DNA from: Acidisoma silvae
GTDB lineage: Bacteria; Pseudomonadota; Alphaproteobacteria; Acetobacterales; Acetobacteraceae
Direction of reading: 5' to 3'
DNA: 64,000 nt
Assembly (NCBI RefSeq): GCF_020618775.1
Contig: NZ_JAESVB010000012.1
Location: 44,642-108,641, forward strand
Below the pieces are notes generated by a model. The model was not told where the DNA came from, did no database searches, and saw only the letters and a program-made list of their open reading frames with translations. Position 1 is the stretch's first letter. Every line of letters begins with the position of its first letter. Below, piece by piece: positions 47,603 through 56,529 of this stretch. The translations under genes were made by a program, and so were the position numbers.

Positions 47603-48601
47603 ATGAGGATTTCAGACGTTTTATCGCATGAACCGCGCGTAAAACCCCATCGCCGCACGCTGCCCCTGCGTGTCGGTACACGCGGATCTCCGCTTGCGCT
47701 CGCCCAGACGCGCGCCTTTCAGGCGCAGCTCAGCCGGTTCTGCCCGGTTCTGGATGCGATGAACGTCTTCGAAGAACATATCATCACCACGACCGGCGAC
47801 CGGGTGCAGGACAAGCGCCTCGCAGAAATCGGTGGCAAGGGGCTGTTTTCAAAAGAAATTCATGAGGCTCTGGCGGATGGCCGCATCGATTTCGCGGTCC
47901 ATAGCCTGAAGGATCTGGAAACTGAACTGCCGCCCGGCATCGTCCTGGCCTGCACGCTGAAGCGCGAGGATGCGCGGGACGTGCTGATCCTGGGCGATGG
48001 GCTGGACCGGCCCGATCCGCTTGACCCCTATGCCAGCCTGCCGGCGGGGGCGATTATCGGCTCGGCCTCCGTCCGCCGTCAGGCGCAGCTGCTGCATGCC
48101 CGGCCGGATCTCACCGTCCGCATGATCCGTGGCAATGTCCAGACCCGGCTGAACCGTGTGAAAGCCGGTGAATTCGACGGCAGTCTCCTGGCTTTCGCGG
48201 GTCTGCGCCGCCTCGGCCTCGCGCATGAGGCGGCTGTGGTAATCGCGCCGGAAATCATGGTGCCGGCCGCAGGCCAGGGCATTGTCGGTGTGACCGTCCG
48301 CGCGGATGATGTCGAACTCTGCGAATTGCTGTCGGCCATCGAAGACCCGGACGCCCGCGCCGTCTCGCTGGCCGAGCGCGGGCTGCTGGCGGCGCTGGAC
48401 GGGTCTTGCCGCACGCCGATCGGCGGCTATGCCCGCATCTGTAACGGCGAGTTGCACCTGACCGGCCTGGTCGCGCGCGAAGACGGGTCTTTCCTGCTGC
48501 GCGCCGAATCGCGCGGCAATCCGCGTGACGCGGAAGCGCTCGGCCGCAGCCTGGGTGACGAGTTGCGCGGCCAGTCGCCCGCCGATATCTTTCTCGATTA
48601 G
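47603..48601 (+). CDS. hemC: Porphobilinogen deaminase (hydroxymethylbilane synthase) HemC
   Basis: 332-residue enzyme that joins four porphobilinogen units to make hydroxymethylbilane, a haem precursor. Conserved segments are LRVGTRGSPLALAQTRAFQA, FSKEIHEALADGRIDFAVHS, SVRRQAQLLHARPDLTV and GNVQTRLNRV. The dipyrromethane cofactor attaches to C269 in GSCRTPIGGYA. Start ATG at 47603 is in frame with a short N-terminal extension. First of the plus-strand run hemC-hemD-mic60-hemY. Confidence 0.97.
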   Translation: MRISDVLSHEPRVKPHRRTLPLRVGTRGSPLALAQTRAFQAQLSRFCPVLDAMNVFEEHIITTTGDRVQDKRLAEIGGKGLFSKEIHEALADGRIDFAVHSLKDLETELPPGIVLACTLKREDARDVLILGDGLDRPDPLDPYASLPAGAIIGSASVRRQAQLLHARPDLTVRMIRGNVQTRLNRVKAGEFDGSLLAFAGLRRLGLAHEAAVVIAPEIMVPAAGQGIVGVTVRADDVELCELLSAIEDPDARAVSLAERGLLAALDGSCRTPIGGYARICNGELHLTGLVAREDGSFLLRAESRGNPRDAEALGRSLGDELRGQSPADIFLD

Positions 48602-48617
48602 CGCCAGAGCCACCGCC

Positions 48618-49322
48618 ATGCCCGTTCCGGTGCTGGTGACGCGGCCGCAACCCGGCGCCAGCGCAACAGCAACGCGCCTTTTGTCCATGGGGTTCGAGCC
48701 CGTGGTCGCGCCTCTGCTGCGGGTGGAGACCTTCATTCGCACCTTGCCGCCCGTAGAAAGCCTGCGGGGCATTCTGGTCGCCAGCCAGCAGGCGCTTGCA
48801 GCGCTCCCTGACCTTTATCATGCGCTGCCGCTTTATGCCGTGGGCGACGCGACGGCCGCCGCCGCGCGCAGTCATGGTTTCACCCAAGTTCACAGCGCCA
48901 ACGGCAAAGCCGATGATCTTGCGGCATTAATTATTCGCGATTTGCCGCGAGACGGGCTGCCGCTGCTGCTTGCGGCTGGGCTCAATCAGGGAAACCGTCT
49001 GAAGACCATCCTGCAAGCCTTTGGTATTGAAGTTATTAGAGAAGAAGTTTACGCGGCGCGCTCGGTCACCGTGCTGCCGCCCGCCGCCGCCGCGTTTTTG
49101 AACGGAGACCGGCCGGGCTGGGTCTTGCTCTTTTCGCGCGAGACCGCACTTTGCTTTCAGTGCGTCTGCCACGACGCGACGCTCGCGGCGCGCCTCGGTC
49201 GGTTCAGACTGGCCGCCATCAGCCACACGGTGGCCGAAGCTGTCCAAGACTTGCCTTGGGCCGCCATCCATGTGGCAATGGACCCTCATGAGAAAGCGGT
49301 ATTGGCCCTCCTGAATGACTGA
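48618..49322 (+). CDS. hemD: Uroporphyrinogen-III synthase HemD
   Basis: 234-residue cyclase that turns hydroxymethylbilane into uroporphyrinogen III. It has low sequence conservation but a clear family start (MPVPVLVTRPQPGASATATR) and domain-swap layout, with AVGDATAAAARSHGF and LAAISHTVAEAVQD. The ATG at 48618 lies 16 bases after hemC; earlier codons in the frame overlap hemC and look like shadow. The last 8 bases overlap the mic60-like gene. Confidence 0.92.
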   Translation: MPVPVLVTRPQPGASATATRLLSMGFEPVVAPLLRVETFIRTLPPVESLRGILVASQQALAALPDLYHALPLYAVGDATAAAARSHGFTQVHSANGKADDLAALIIRDLPRDGLPLLLAAGLNQGNRLKTILQAFGIEVIREEVYAARSVTVLPPAAAAFLNGDRPGWVLLFSRETALCFQCVCHDATLAARLGRFRLAAISHTVAEAVQDLPWAAIHVAMDPHEKAVLALLND

Positions 49323-50439
49323 TGAGCCCAAAATGACCCCGACGCCTGCCCCGGAATCTGACGCCGAAACCGTAGCGGCGCCGGTGCCGACCGAGCCCCA
49401 GCTGGTGTCGAACGACCGCAACCGCGTGACACCGCTGCTGACGCTGGCGGGTTTCATCATCCTGGCCGGCGGCATGGTCTATCTGTGGACGCGACCTGTG
49501 CCGATGCCATCCATGCCCCCCATCCCGCCCGACCAGACCAGCGTCGTGGCGGCACTCAAATCCGAAGTCTCGTCCCTGCAATCGGCGGTCTATTCGCTGG
49601 ACACGCGGGAGCGCGCCGATGTGGCGGCGCTGCGCGAGGCAATCGCCAATATCCAGACCGCTCCCGTGTCAGGCGCGCCCAGCACGGCCCAGCCGGCCGC
49701 AACGACTGTGGGCTCCGATGACGCCATCGCCGTGCTGAAGGCGCAGATCGCGCAATTGCAATCGGCGCAGTCGGCTCAAACCCAAGCGGCGCAGGCCATG
49801 CCCTCGGCGGCGAGCGTTTCCACCTTGTCCAGCCGCGTCGACGCCTTGGCCGAAAAGCAGGGGGGCGACGCCGATGCACTGCGCCAGCAGATTGCGACCC
49901 TCAAGGCCGGGATCGATCAGCTGAATGCGCAGGCGCAGTCGTTGGCGCAAAGCACCAAGGCTCTGCCGCAGCTGTCCGCCCAATCCGATCATCTGACGCG
50001 CCTCCTGCGGGCCGAGGCCGCGCTCAGCGCCGGCACTCCGCTGGGGGACATCCCCAATGCGCCGGCCGCTCTTAGCCGCTTTGCCGACACGGCTCCGCCG
50101 ACCGAGGCGGCGCTCGTTCTGTCCTATCCGGATGCGGCGGCAGCAGCCGCCAAGGCCGGCGGCCCGGTCAATGGCCGTGTCGGCTTCTGGCGCGGCATCT
50201 GGACGCGCGTGCAGGATCTGGTGACCGTCCGTCAGGGCGACCGCGTGCTGGTGGGAGACCCCACCAGCGGTGTCCTGGCCCATGCCCAGCGACTGCTGGC
50301 GGCGGGTGACCTGCCGGGTGCGCTGACCGTGCTGAAGATGCTTCAGGGTCCGGCGGCGACCGCCATGACGGTCTGGGTGAGCCAGGCGCAGGCGCTGGTC
50401 GACGCCAGACAGGCTTTGGCCCAGATGGCGGCCGGCTGA
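49315..50439 (+). CDS. Mitofilin-like (alphaproteobacterial Mic60) inner-membrane protein
   Basis: 374-residue COG4223 protein, the bacterial relative of mitochondrial Mic60. A short cytoplasmic N-terminus precedes one membrane helix (TPLLTLAGFIILAGGMVYLW, about residues 40-60). The long periplasmic part is coiled coil (SLQSAVYSLDTRERADVAAL, LKAGIDQLNAQAQSLAQS), with a C-terminal mitofilin-type module (GRVGFWRGIWTRVQDLVTVR). Alphaproteobacterial Mic60 shapes membranes and links to the outer membrane. Its location between hemD and hemY is a conserved alphaproteobacterial feature. The ATG at 49315 overlaps the hemD stop. Confidence 0.9.
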   Translation: MTDEPKMTPTPAPESDAETVAAPVPTEPQLVSNDRNRVTPLLTLAGFIILAGGMVYLWTRPVPMPSMPPIPPDQTSVVAALKSEVSSLQSAVYSLDTRERADVAALREAIANIQTAPVSGAPSTAQPAATTVGSDDAIAVLKAQIAQLQSAQSAQTQAAQAMPSAASVSTLSSRVDALAEKQGGDADALRQQIATLKAGIDQLNAQAQSLAQSTKALPQLSAQSDHLTRLLRAEAALSAGTPLGDIPNAPAALSRFADTAPPTEAALVLSYPDAAAAAAKAGGPVNGRVGFWRGIWTRVQDLVTVRQGDRVLVGDPTSGVLAHAQRLLAAGDLPGALTVLKMLQGPAATAMTVWVSQAQALVDARQALAQMAAG

Positions 50440-51752
50440 TGCGGCGGGTTATCGGCTTTCTGATCCTGGCCGCCATTCTGGTCGGTATCGCCTTTGGGCT
50501 CGGCACGCTGCCGGGCGAGATGTCCGCGACCGTCGGCACCTATAGTTTCGCCGCCTCGCTGCCCATCGTGGCACTGGCCGTCATCATTCTGTTCGCGCTG
50601 CTTTATGTCCTGATCCGGCTGGTCGCCGCGATCTTCGGCGCACCGGGCCGTTTCGGTCGCGGCCGGCATCAGCGTCAATTGCGCCAGGGCGAGCGCGCCG
50701 TGACGCGCGCCTTCGCGGCTCTGGCCGCCGCAGACCCGAAGGCTGCCAAGCGCGAGGCGGACCGCGCGCGGCGCCTGCTGCCGCAATCGCCCATGGCGCT
50801 GCTGATTTCGGCCGAGACGGCCCGGCTGTCGGGCAAGACCGAGGAAGCCGAGGCCAGCTACCGCCGTTTGGCCGAGCAGTCCGATTCCGCCTTTCTGGGC
50901 CTGCGGGGCCTGCTGCGGCAGGCTTTGGATGCCGGGGACTGGACGCTGGCGGCCGATCTGGCCCGCCGTGCCGAACTCGCCCATCCCGGCGCGCCCTGGC
51001 TGCGGGCCGAGCGGGCGAAACTGGCGCTGCGCACCGGCGCCTGGGCCGAGGCTTTGGCCCTGTCGGGGCCGGAGGCACCGCGCGCCGTCATGGCGACGGC
51101 AGCGGCCGACGCGGCCAGCGATGCCGCGCAGGCGCTGCGTCTGGCGCGCGATGCCTTCGCGGCCGATCCCAGCCTGGCGCCGGCCGCACTCGCCTATGCC
51201 AGCCGCCTGCGGGCGCGCGGCGAGGAGCGCAAGGCTGACGGCGTCATCGAAAAGGCTTGGACGCGCGGCCCGCATCCCGATCTCGCGACCTTCTATATGG
51301 CGCGCGACAGCGACGTCATGGCGCGGCTGAAGGCCGCCGACCGGCTGGCCAAATGCAATCCGGAGCATGGCGAAAGCCATCTCATCCTGGCGCGCGCGGC
51401 GCTGGCCGCGCGGCTGACCGGGCAGGCGCGGCAGGAAGCGCAGGCGGCTATCGCTGCCGGCCTGGATCAGCGGCGTGTCTGGGTGCTGCGTGCCGATATC
51501 GAGGAAGCGGATGCGGCGGCGGGCGGCGGCGAGGGCGCGACCTTTGCGGCGCATGAGGCGCTGCGCCGCAGCCAGACGGCACAACCCGATCCGCGCTGGC
51601 GCTGCGCCGCCTGCACGGCGGAACAGGTGGAATGGCACCCGTCCTGCCCGGTCTGCGGCACGGTGGGGCAGGTGGCCTGGACCAATGCCATGGCGCCCGC
51701 CACTCGCGCGGGCGGGCCGGTCATCACCCTGCTGCCGGGCGAGGCGATTTAA
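50439..51752 (+). CDS. hemY: HemY-like TPR protein with C-terminal zinc ribbon
   Basis: 437-residue protein of the HemY N-terminal family (not the protoporphyrinogen oxidase of the same name). Two N-terminal membrane helices (RRVIGFLILAAILVGIAFGL and LPIVALAVIILFALLYVLI) are followed by cytoplasmic TPR-like helices. The tail holds a rubredoxin-type zinc site CAACTAEQVEWHPSCPVC, a layout like LapB/YciM, a regulator of LpxC and envelope biogenesis. It shares one base with mic60 (TGATG). Its true role in haem metabolism is unproven. Ten bases separate its stop from the convergent toxin gene. Confidence 0.9.
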   Translation: MRRVIGFLILAAILVGIAFGLGTLPGEMSATVGTYSFAASLPIVALAVIILFALLYVLIRLVAAIFGAPGRFGRGRHQRQLRQGERAVTRAFAALAAADPKAAKREADRARRLLPQSPMALLISAETARLSGKTEEAEASYRRLAEQSDSAFLGLRGLLRQALDAGDWTLAADLARRAELAHPGAPWLRAERAKLALRTGAWAEALALSGPEAPRAVMATAAADAASDAAQALRLARDAFAADPSLAPAALAYASRLRARGEERKADGVIEKAWTRGPHPDLATFYMARDSDVMARLKAADRLAKCNPEHGESHLILARAALAARLTGQARQEAQAAIAAGLDQRRVWVLRADIEEADAAAGGGEGATFAAHEALRRSQTAQPDPRWRCAACTAEQVEWHPSCPVCGTVGQVAWTNAMAPATRAGGPVITLLPGEAI

Positions 51753-51762
51753 CCTCGTTCAG

Positions 51763-52182
51763 CTATTGCCAGGGGTCGATCACCGGCACGCCGCAACCCG
51801 CGAAATCCCGGGTATTGCGCGTAGCGATGGCCGAAACCTGACGGGCCCGGGCGATTGCCGCGATCTGTAAATCAGCGGTGGCGACCGGCCTGCCGATGCG
51901 CCGCCGATCCGCAGCCCAGAGTGCGTATTCCTCGGCGGCAGCGCGGTCGAAGGGAAAAACGCGCCCAGCCAGATAAGCGCCGAATATCGTTGCGACCGCG
52001 CGTTCCAGCATTTGCCGGCGTGCGCCAAGCGGCATGATGGTTAACCCAAACAGCAACTCGGCTTCTGCTATTGCGGTTGCATAAAGTGTTGCTGTCGGCT
52101 GGGCGTTTGCCCAAGCGGCGACCTTCACCATGGGACTGGGCTTCGCCAATTCGGAAATGACGTTGGTGTCGAGCAGGATCAC
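51763..52182 (-). CDS. PIN-domain toxin, VapC/FitB-like
   Basis: 139-residue PIN-fold ribonuclease. The acidic catalytic residues lie in LLDTNVISELA, EAELLFG, ATADLQIAAIA and ATRNTRDF, all intact. It cleaves RNA (in VapC often tRNA) when not held by its antitoxin. The start is GTG at 52182, overlapping the antitoxin stop as GTGA; an ATG at 52197 would overlap more. It is the downstream gene of a two-gene FitAB-like module. Confidence 0.9.
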   Translation of the reverse strand: MILLDTNVISELAKPSPMVKVAAWANAQPTATLYATAIAEAELLFGLTIMPLGARRQMLERAVATIFGAYLAGRVFPFDRAAAEEYALWAADRRRIGRPVATADLQIAAIARARQVSAIATRNTRDFAGCGVPVIDPWQ

Positions 52183-52460
52183 TCGGGAAAATCCCATTCC
52201 GGGCCAGAGAAGTCAGGCGGCTCGCGCTGCAATTCGCGCGGAATATCGGGAAGATCGAGTCCGCCGAGCGGCGCAAAAAGCGCCTGAATGGCATCGGCAA
52301 AGCCCATCCCAGGATCGATGGGCTCAACCTGAAGGCTGCGGTCAATGATCAACCGCACCTCCTCCTCCATGGAATGCCCGTGGGAGGCAGCCTGTTCTTT
52401 CAAGCGGCGATGAATGTCGTCATCGACATTGCGGATGACCAGAGTAGCCAAGGCCCGCAC
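52179..52460 (-). CDS. FitA/VapB-like ribbon-helix-helix antitoxin
   Basis: Up to 93 residues. An N-terminal Arc-like ribbon-helix-helix (LATLVIRNVDDDIHRRLKEQ and SMEEEVRLIIDRSL) binds DNA and represses the operon. The C-terminal tail (PIDPGMGFADAIQALF through PEWDFPE) would thread into the toxin active site. The start is GTG at 52460 or TTG at 52451. The promoter should lie between 52461 and 52520. Confidence 0.88.
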   Translation of the reverse strand: MRALATLVIRNVDDDIHRRLKEQAASHGHSMEEEVRLIIDRSLQVEPIDPGMGFADAIQALFAPLGGLDLPDIPRELQREPPDFSGPEWDFPE

Positions 52461-52520
52461 CTCCGTGACAGCGATGCAAGCACGCTAGCACGAAGGGCGA
52501 TGACCTGGAGAGGAAAACCC

Positions 52521-52865
52521 TCAGCGCTTGATGATGACGTAGGTCTTGCGGACGGTTTCCTGAATGTCCCAGATGCCGCGCGTGTTTTCCGACATCATGA
52601 AAGCGTCGCCGGCCTTGAAGGCGATGGGCGCGCCGCCTTCCGGCGTGAAAGTGCCATGGCCTGCGATGAAATGGCAGAATTCCTGCTCGGCGACATAGCG
52701 TGCCCAGCGTCCGGGGGTCGCTTCCCAGATGCCCGTCTCCACCTGATCGGCGCGTTCCACGTCCAGATAGCTGATGGCGGGCACCGGCTCGCCCAGCGGC
52801 GCGCTGACGGGTTTGGGCTCGCTCAGGGTGGCGGCCGCGGCGTTCTGCAGATGAGTGATGGTCAT
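52521..52865 (-). CDS. Cupin-domain protein (DUF861 type)
   Basis: 114-residue single beta-barrel of the cupin_3 (ethanolamine-utilisation EutQ-like / ureidoglycine-like) family. Conserved core: GIWEATPGRWARY, EFCHFIAGHGTFTPEGG, FKAGDAFMMSENTRGIWD. Such proteins often partner FAD amine oxidases, and one starts 28 bases upstream on the same strand. Ligand unknown; the cupin may bind a metal. Confidence 0.85.
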   Translation of the reverse strand: MTITHLQNAAAATLSEPKPVSAPLGEPVPAISYLDVERADQVETGIWEATPGRWARYVAEQEFCHFIAGHGTFTPEGGAPIAFKAGDAFMMSENTRGIWDIQETVRKTYVIIKR

Positions 52866-52893
52866 GGTCGTCCTTTCAGGGGAAGTAAGGAAG

Positions 52894-54315
52894 TCAGCCG
52901 ATTTTCCAGGTCATGAGCGCTTCCATGCGCGCAGCCAGGCTTTGCGCCAATTGGCGGCGCCAGTGCGGCGCCTGCGGGTCGGCCAGCACGCTGTCCTCAT
53001 GCGCGAAGCTGCGCACGATGGCGTTGTAGCCCAGCCAACGCAGGGGTTCCGGCTCCCAGGCGCGCAGCGCCTTCTCCACCGGGCGATCCCGGATCACCCA
53101 GGGCTGGCGCGTCTCCAGCGTCTCACGTCCCAGGATGAGGTCGGCCAGCGTGCGGCCGGCCAGATTGGTGGCACCGACGCCTTCGCCGCCATAGCCGCCG
53201 GCCAGCGCCGTCCGGCTCTGCCGGTCGACCAGCATATGCGTCTGAAAGCGCCGCCCCATGCCCAGATTGCCGCCCCAGCTATGGGTGATGCGGACATCGC
53301 GCAGCTGCGGAAACAGGTCGGTGAACAGATGCCGCCGCAGCGCGATTTCGGCTTCCGTCAGCGTAAAATTCCGCCGAATGCGGCTACCGAAGCGATAGCC
53401 GCCGCGCGCCCCGAAGACGAGGCGGTTGTCGCGCGTCCGCTGCCCGTAGGTGACCTGGCGGCTGTAATCCCCAAAGCCCTGGCCGCGATCCAGGCCGATG
53501 CCGGCCCAGACCTCATCGGCCAGCGGTTCGGTCGCGACGATCAGGCTGTGGACGGGCAGCTGATAGCGCCCGAGCGGCGGCAGGCTGCCGGCATAGCTTT
53601 CCACGGCCGGCACCACCCATTGGGCATTGACCCTACCCGAGGTGGTGCGAACTTCACCGTTTTTCCAATGTGTTACGGCGCTTTGTTCATAAACCGTCAC
53701 ACCCAGGCGTTCCACCGTGCGGGCTAGGCCACGCGCCAGTTTGGCCGGATGGATCGTCGCGCAATGGGGGGAAAACAGTCCGCCGAGCGCGCCCTTAATC
53801 CGCACTTCGCCCGCCAGTTCGGCCGGCGACAGCCAGCGGAAATCGGCTTCCGTCAGCCCCTCATGATACAGGCTCGCCATATAGGCGCGCAGCCGCGCTT
53901 CCTGTTCCGGGTAACGGGCGGCGCAATAGACCATGCCGCCCTTGCGGTAATCGCAATCGATGCCTTCAGCGGCGGTGACGCGCCCGACCTCGTCAGGAAT
54001 GGCATGCAGCAGGGACCAGCTTTCGCCCCTACCGGGTTCGGCCATGCCGCCCACCAGCCGATCCTCGCCCAGCAGCCCGCCGATGACCCAGCCGCCATTG
54101 CGGGAGGACGCGCCGAAACCGGCCGTCTCAGCCTCCAGCACCGCGATGCGGAGGTCCGGCGAGCGTGTCTTGAGGTAATAGGCGGTCCAGAGGCCGGTAT
54201 AGCCCGCGCCGATAATGGCCACGTCGACATCGATATCGCCAGCCAGCGACGGGCGCGCGACGAAAGGGTCGTCCAGCTGCGTCGTCCAGAGGCTGAGCTT
54301 CGTCCAATCCGTCAT
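52894..54315 (-). CDS. FAD-dependent amine/glycine-oxidase-like oxidoreductase (DAO, PuuB/OrdL-like)
   Basis: 473-residue flavoprotein of the D-amino-acid oxidase superfamily. The dinucleotide-binding motif is IIGAGYTGLWTAYYLK near residue 35, followed by GFGASSRNGGWVIGG, where relatives carry a flavin-contacting Gly/Asn segment. The C-terminal motif GYGGEGVGATNLAGRTLADL closes the FAD site. Relatives oxidise gamma-glutamylputrescine or similar N-substituted amines, so polyamine or amino-acid breakdown is likely. The ATG at 54315 is chosen over GTG 54324. Paired with the cupin gene downstream and an AraC-type regulator upstream. Confidence 0.9.
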   Translation of the reverse strand: MTDWTKLSLWTTQLDDPFVARPSLAGDIDVDVAIIGAGYTGLWTAYYLKTRSPDLRIAVLEAETAGFGASSRNGGWVIGGLLGEDRLVGGMAEPGRGESWSLLHAIPDEVGRVTAAEGIDCDYRKGGMVYCAARYPEQEARLRAYMASLYHEGLTEADFRWLSPAELAGEVRIKGALGGLFSPHCATIHPAKLARGLARTVERLGVTVYEQSAVTHWKNGEVRTTSGRVNAQWVVPAVESYAGSLPPLGRYQLPVHSLIVATEPLADEVWAGIGLDRGQGFGDYSRQVTYGQRTRDNRLVFGARGGYRFGSRIRRNFTLTEAEIALRRHLFTDLFPQLRDVRITHSWGGNLGMGRRFQTHMLVDRQSRTALAGGYGGEGVGATNLAGRTLADLILGRETLETRQPWVIRDRPVEKALRAWEPEPLRWLGYNAIVRSFAHEDSVLADPQAPHWRRQLAQSLAARMEALMTWKIG

Positions 54316-54369
54316 GCGCGTCACCGTAATCGTGACGCCTGCCTAGCAAAGCGCGCCTGCCGCGTCTTC

Positions 54370-55197
54370 TCAGCGGGTCCGCAGGGAGGACGGTTTTTCG
54401 GCGAGCGACCGCCGATACGCGGCGGGTGAGACGCCGGTCGATTGCCGAAAGGCGCGATAGAAGGCGGAGAGAGAATTGAAACCGGCGGCGAAAGCCGCTG
54501 CGTCGGTCTTGGCCTCAGACCCCGCTGCCATCGCCGTCAGGCAATGTTGCAGGCGCTTCTGCGTCACGTATTGATAGAAGCTCACGCCCAGCACCTGATT
54601 GAGCAGATAGGAGATCTGGTTGCGGGTATAGCCGGTCGCCTGCGCGACATGGGTCAGGTCGAGGTCGGGCGCGAGGTAGGGCCGATGGCGGGCGAAATAC
54701 CCGTCCAGGTCGCGGGCCAAGGTGCCGATCTGCCGGGCCGAGAGGCCCAGCTTCTGCTCGGCCGGGCGTGTGGGCTTCGCCGCCGTTGCCGCCTCCGCCG
54801 GTCGGGTCAGCGTCGCATATTCGCGAATGCGCCAGATGAGGCCGTCCCGCACCGCAATCGCCTCGCTGGAATGCAGCTCGGCCTGATGCCGGCCGAGCGG
54901 CAGGCTGATGCGATACTGGATGAAGGCGGTGTCGCCGTCGGCCCGGATGCGGTCGATATGCTCAAGATAATCGCCGCCATCCCCGGCTGGGGCCGCTGGC
55001 ATGGCGCGGTCGAGGTAAGCGGGGAGATCCGCCAGAGACAGGCTGAGGCCCTGGAAATAGTCGATATAGGCGATGTCGGGGTGATAGCAGGCCAGAATGG
55101 CCGCGCGGTCCCGCCGCTTCCAGGCCTGATGATAGCGCAGCACGACCGCGCGGGTCGCCTCCGTCAGGGCGCGGTCGGCAGGGTCGGCTTCAGCCAA
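54370..55197 (-). CDS. AraC-family regulator with N-terminal SnoaL-like domain
   Basis: About 275 residues. The N-terminal half ([20 protein letters not shown], then [18 protein letters not shown]) is a SnoaL/NTF2-like pocket that could bind a small effector. The C-terminal half is an AraC two-HTH domain ([50 protein letters not shown]). I placed the start at TTG 55197, which overlaps the hisA stop by 8 bases, because codons further upstream (ATG 55236) would just read through hisA. It probably controls the oxidase-cupin genes; ligand unknown. Confidence 0.8.
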   Translation of the reverse strand: MAEADPADRALTEATRAVVLRYHQAWKRRDRAAILACYHPDIAYIDYFQGLSLSLADLPAYLDRAMPAAPAGDGGDYLEHIDRIRADGDTAFIQYRISLPLGRHQAELHSSEAIAVRDGLIWRIREYATLTRPAEAATAAKPTRPAEQKLGLSARQIGTLARDLDGYFARHRPYLAPDLDLTHVAQATGYTRNQISYLLNQVLGVSFYQYVTQKRLQHCLTAMAAGSEAKTDAAAFAAGFNSLSAFYRAFRQSTGVSPAAYRRSLAEKPSSLRTR

Positions 55198-55927
55198 GAA
55201 CGCGCAGCGCGTCGGCCGGCAGAATACGCCCGTCATACAGCGCGCGCCCGACGATGACGCCTTCGATGCCAGGCGTCTCACCGGCCAAGGCGCGAAGTGC
55301 GGTCAGGTCATCCAGCGTGCCGACGCCGCCCGAGGCGATGACCGGCGTCGTGACGGTGCGGGCAAGGGTCGCGGTCGCGTCGAGGTTCAGGCCCTGTAGC
55401 ATGCCGTCGCGCCCGATATCGGTGAAGATGATGGCCGCCGCCCCGGCATCCTCGAAACGCAGCGCGAGCGCTTCCGTCGAAACGCTGGAGGTCTCGGCCC
55501 AGCCTTCGGTCGCCACGAACCCGTCCCGCGCGTCGATGCCGACGGCGATGCGGCCGGGAAACAGCCGGCAGGCGTCTCGGACAAGATCAGGGTTTTTGGC
55601 GGCGATGGAGCCGAGGATGACGCGGGTCACGCCCGCCGCCAGCCAGGCCTCGATGGAGGCAATCTCGCGGATGCCGCCGCCCAGCTGCACCGGCACCGTG
55701 GCATTGGCCAGAATGGCCTGCACCGCCGCCGTATTGACCGAGCGCCCGGCAAAGGCGCCGTCCAGATCGACCACATGCAGCCAATGGCAGCCGGCCTCCT
55801 GCCAAGCCCGCGCCTGGGCGCCAGGGTCTTCGCCATAGACGGTCGCCTGATCCATATCGCCCCGGCGCAGGCGCACGCAGGCCCCGCCCTTGAGGTCGAT
55901 GGCGGGGTAAAGGGTAAGGCCAGCCAT
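55190..55927 (-). CDS. hisA: HisA, ProFAR isomerase
   Basis: 245-residue TIM barrel that isomerises ProFAR in histidine biosynthesis. The catalytic Asp residues lie in YPAIDLKGG and GIDARDGF; phosphate-binding loops are LGGGIRE and [15 protein letters not shown] at 55927. Transcribed in the same direction as hisB, DUF2628, hisH and a GNAT gene upstream. hisF, normally next, is replaced by the AraC-like gene. Confidence 0.97.
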   Translation of the reverse strand: MAGLTLYPAIDLKGGACVRLRRGDMDQATVYGEDPGAQARAWQEAGCHWLHVVDLDGAFAGRSVNTAAVQAILANATVPVQLGGGIREIASIEAWLAAGVTRVILGSIAAKNPDLVRDACRLFPGRIAVGIDARDGFVATEGWAETSSVSTEALALRFEDAGAAAIIFTDIGRDGMLQGLNLDATATLARTVTTPVIASGGVGTLDDLTALRALAGETPGIEGVIVGRALYDGRILPADALRVLG

Positions 55928-55935
55928 GACGGGTC

Positions 55936-56529
55936 TCAGCTCTTTCGCTGCAAAAGCTTATAGAAAAACGCGCCCGCGACCATCTTGCCGGCGACGCGGG
56001 CATAGGCGGGGTGGGTGCCCCAGCGCTCGAAGCCAAGATCCTCATACAGCGCGATGGCGCTGGTATGGGTTTCCCGCACGTCCAGGTTCAGCACCTGATA
56101 GCCCATGGCCCGCGCCCGTTCCTCGGCACGGATCACCATCATGCGCGCCAGGCCGAGGCGGCGGGCATAGGGGGCGACGAAGGTCTGCGTCAGGGTCGCT
56201 GCCATGGCCTGGGCCTCGTTGCTGCGCGGCGGCCGCACCAGCTGCGTCGATCCGACAATGACGCCGTCCACCCGCCCGACATAAAGCTCTCTCTCAGGGA
56301 CCATCAATAACCCCTTGAAATAGCTCTCCATAACCTGCCGCCCCGGCGATTGCAGCCAGCCGAAACCGCCACCATCGATAATGGCGGCATCGGTCGCCTC
56401 GCACAAAGCGAGCAGGTCTTCCTCACTGAAAACGGTGATGCGGTCGACCGTCAGCTTGGCGCGGGCCTCACGGATATCCGCAGGCGGCATCCCCTTGGGG
56501 CCACCGGTGCTGCTGTCCACGGCGCTCAT
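55936..56529 (-). CDS. GNAT-family N-acetyltransferase
   Basis: 197-residue single-domain acetyltransferase. The acetyl-CoA-binding block [20 protein letters not shown] (pattern RxxGxA/G, here RRLGLA) and the following [21 protein letters not shown] are clear. The ATG at 56529 overlaps the hisH stop as ATGA. Its position inside the his run is unusual; substrate unknown. Confidence 0.88.
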   Translation of the reverse strand: MSAVDSSTGGPKGMPPADIREARAKLTVDRITVFSEEDLLALCEATDAAIIDGGGFGWLQSPGRQVMESYFKGLLMVPERELYVGRVDGVIVGSTQLVRPPRSNEAQAMAATLTQTFVAPYARRLGLARMMVIRAEERARAMGYQVLNLDVRETHTSAIALYEDLGFERWGTHPAYARVAGKMVAGAFFYKLLQRKS

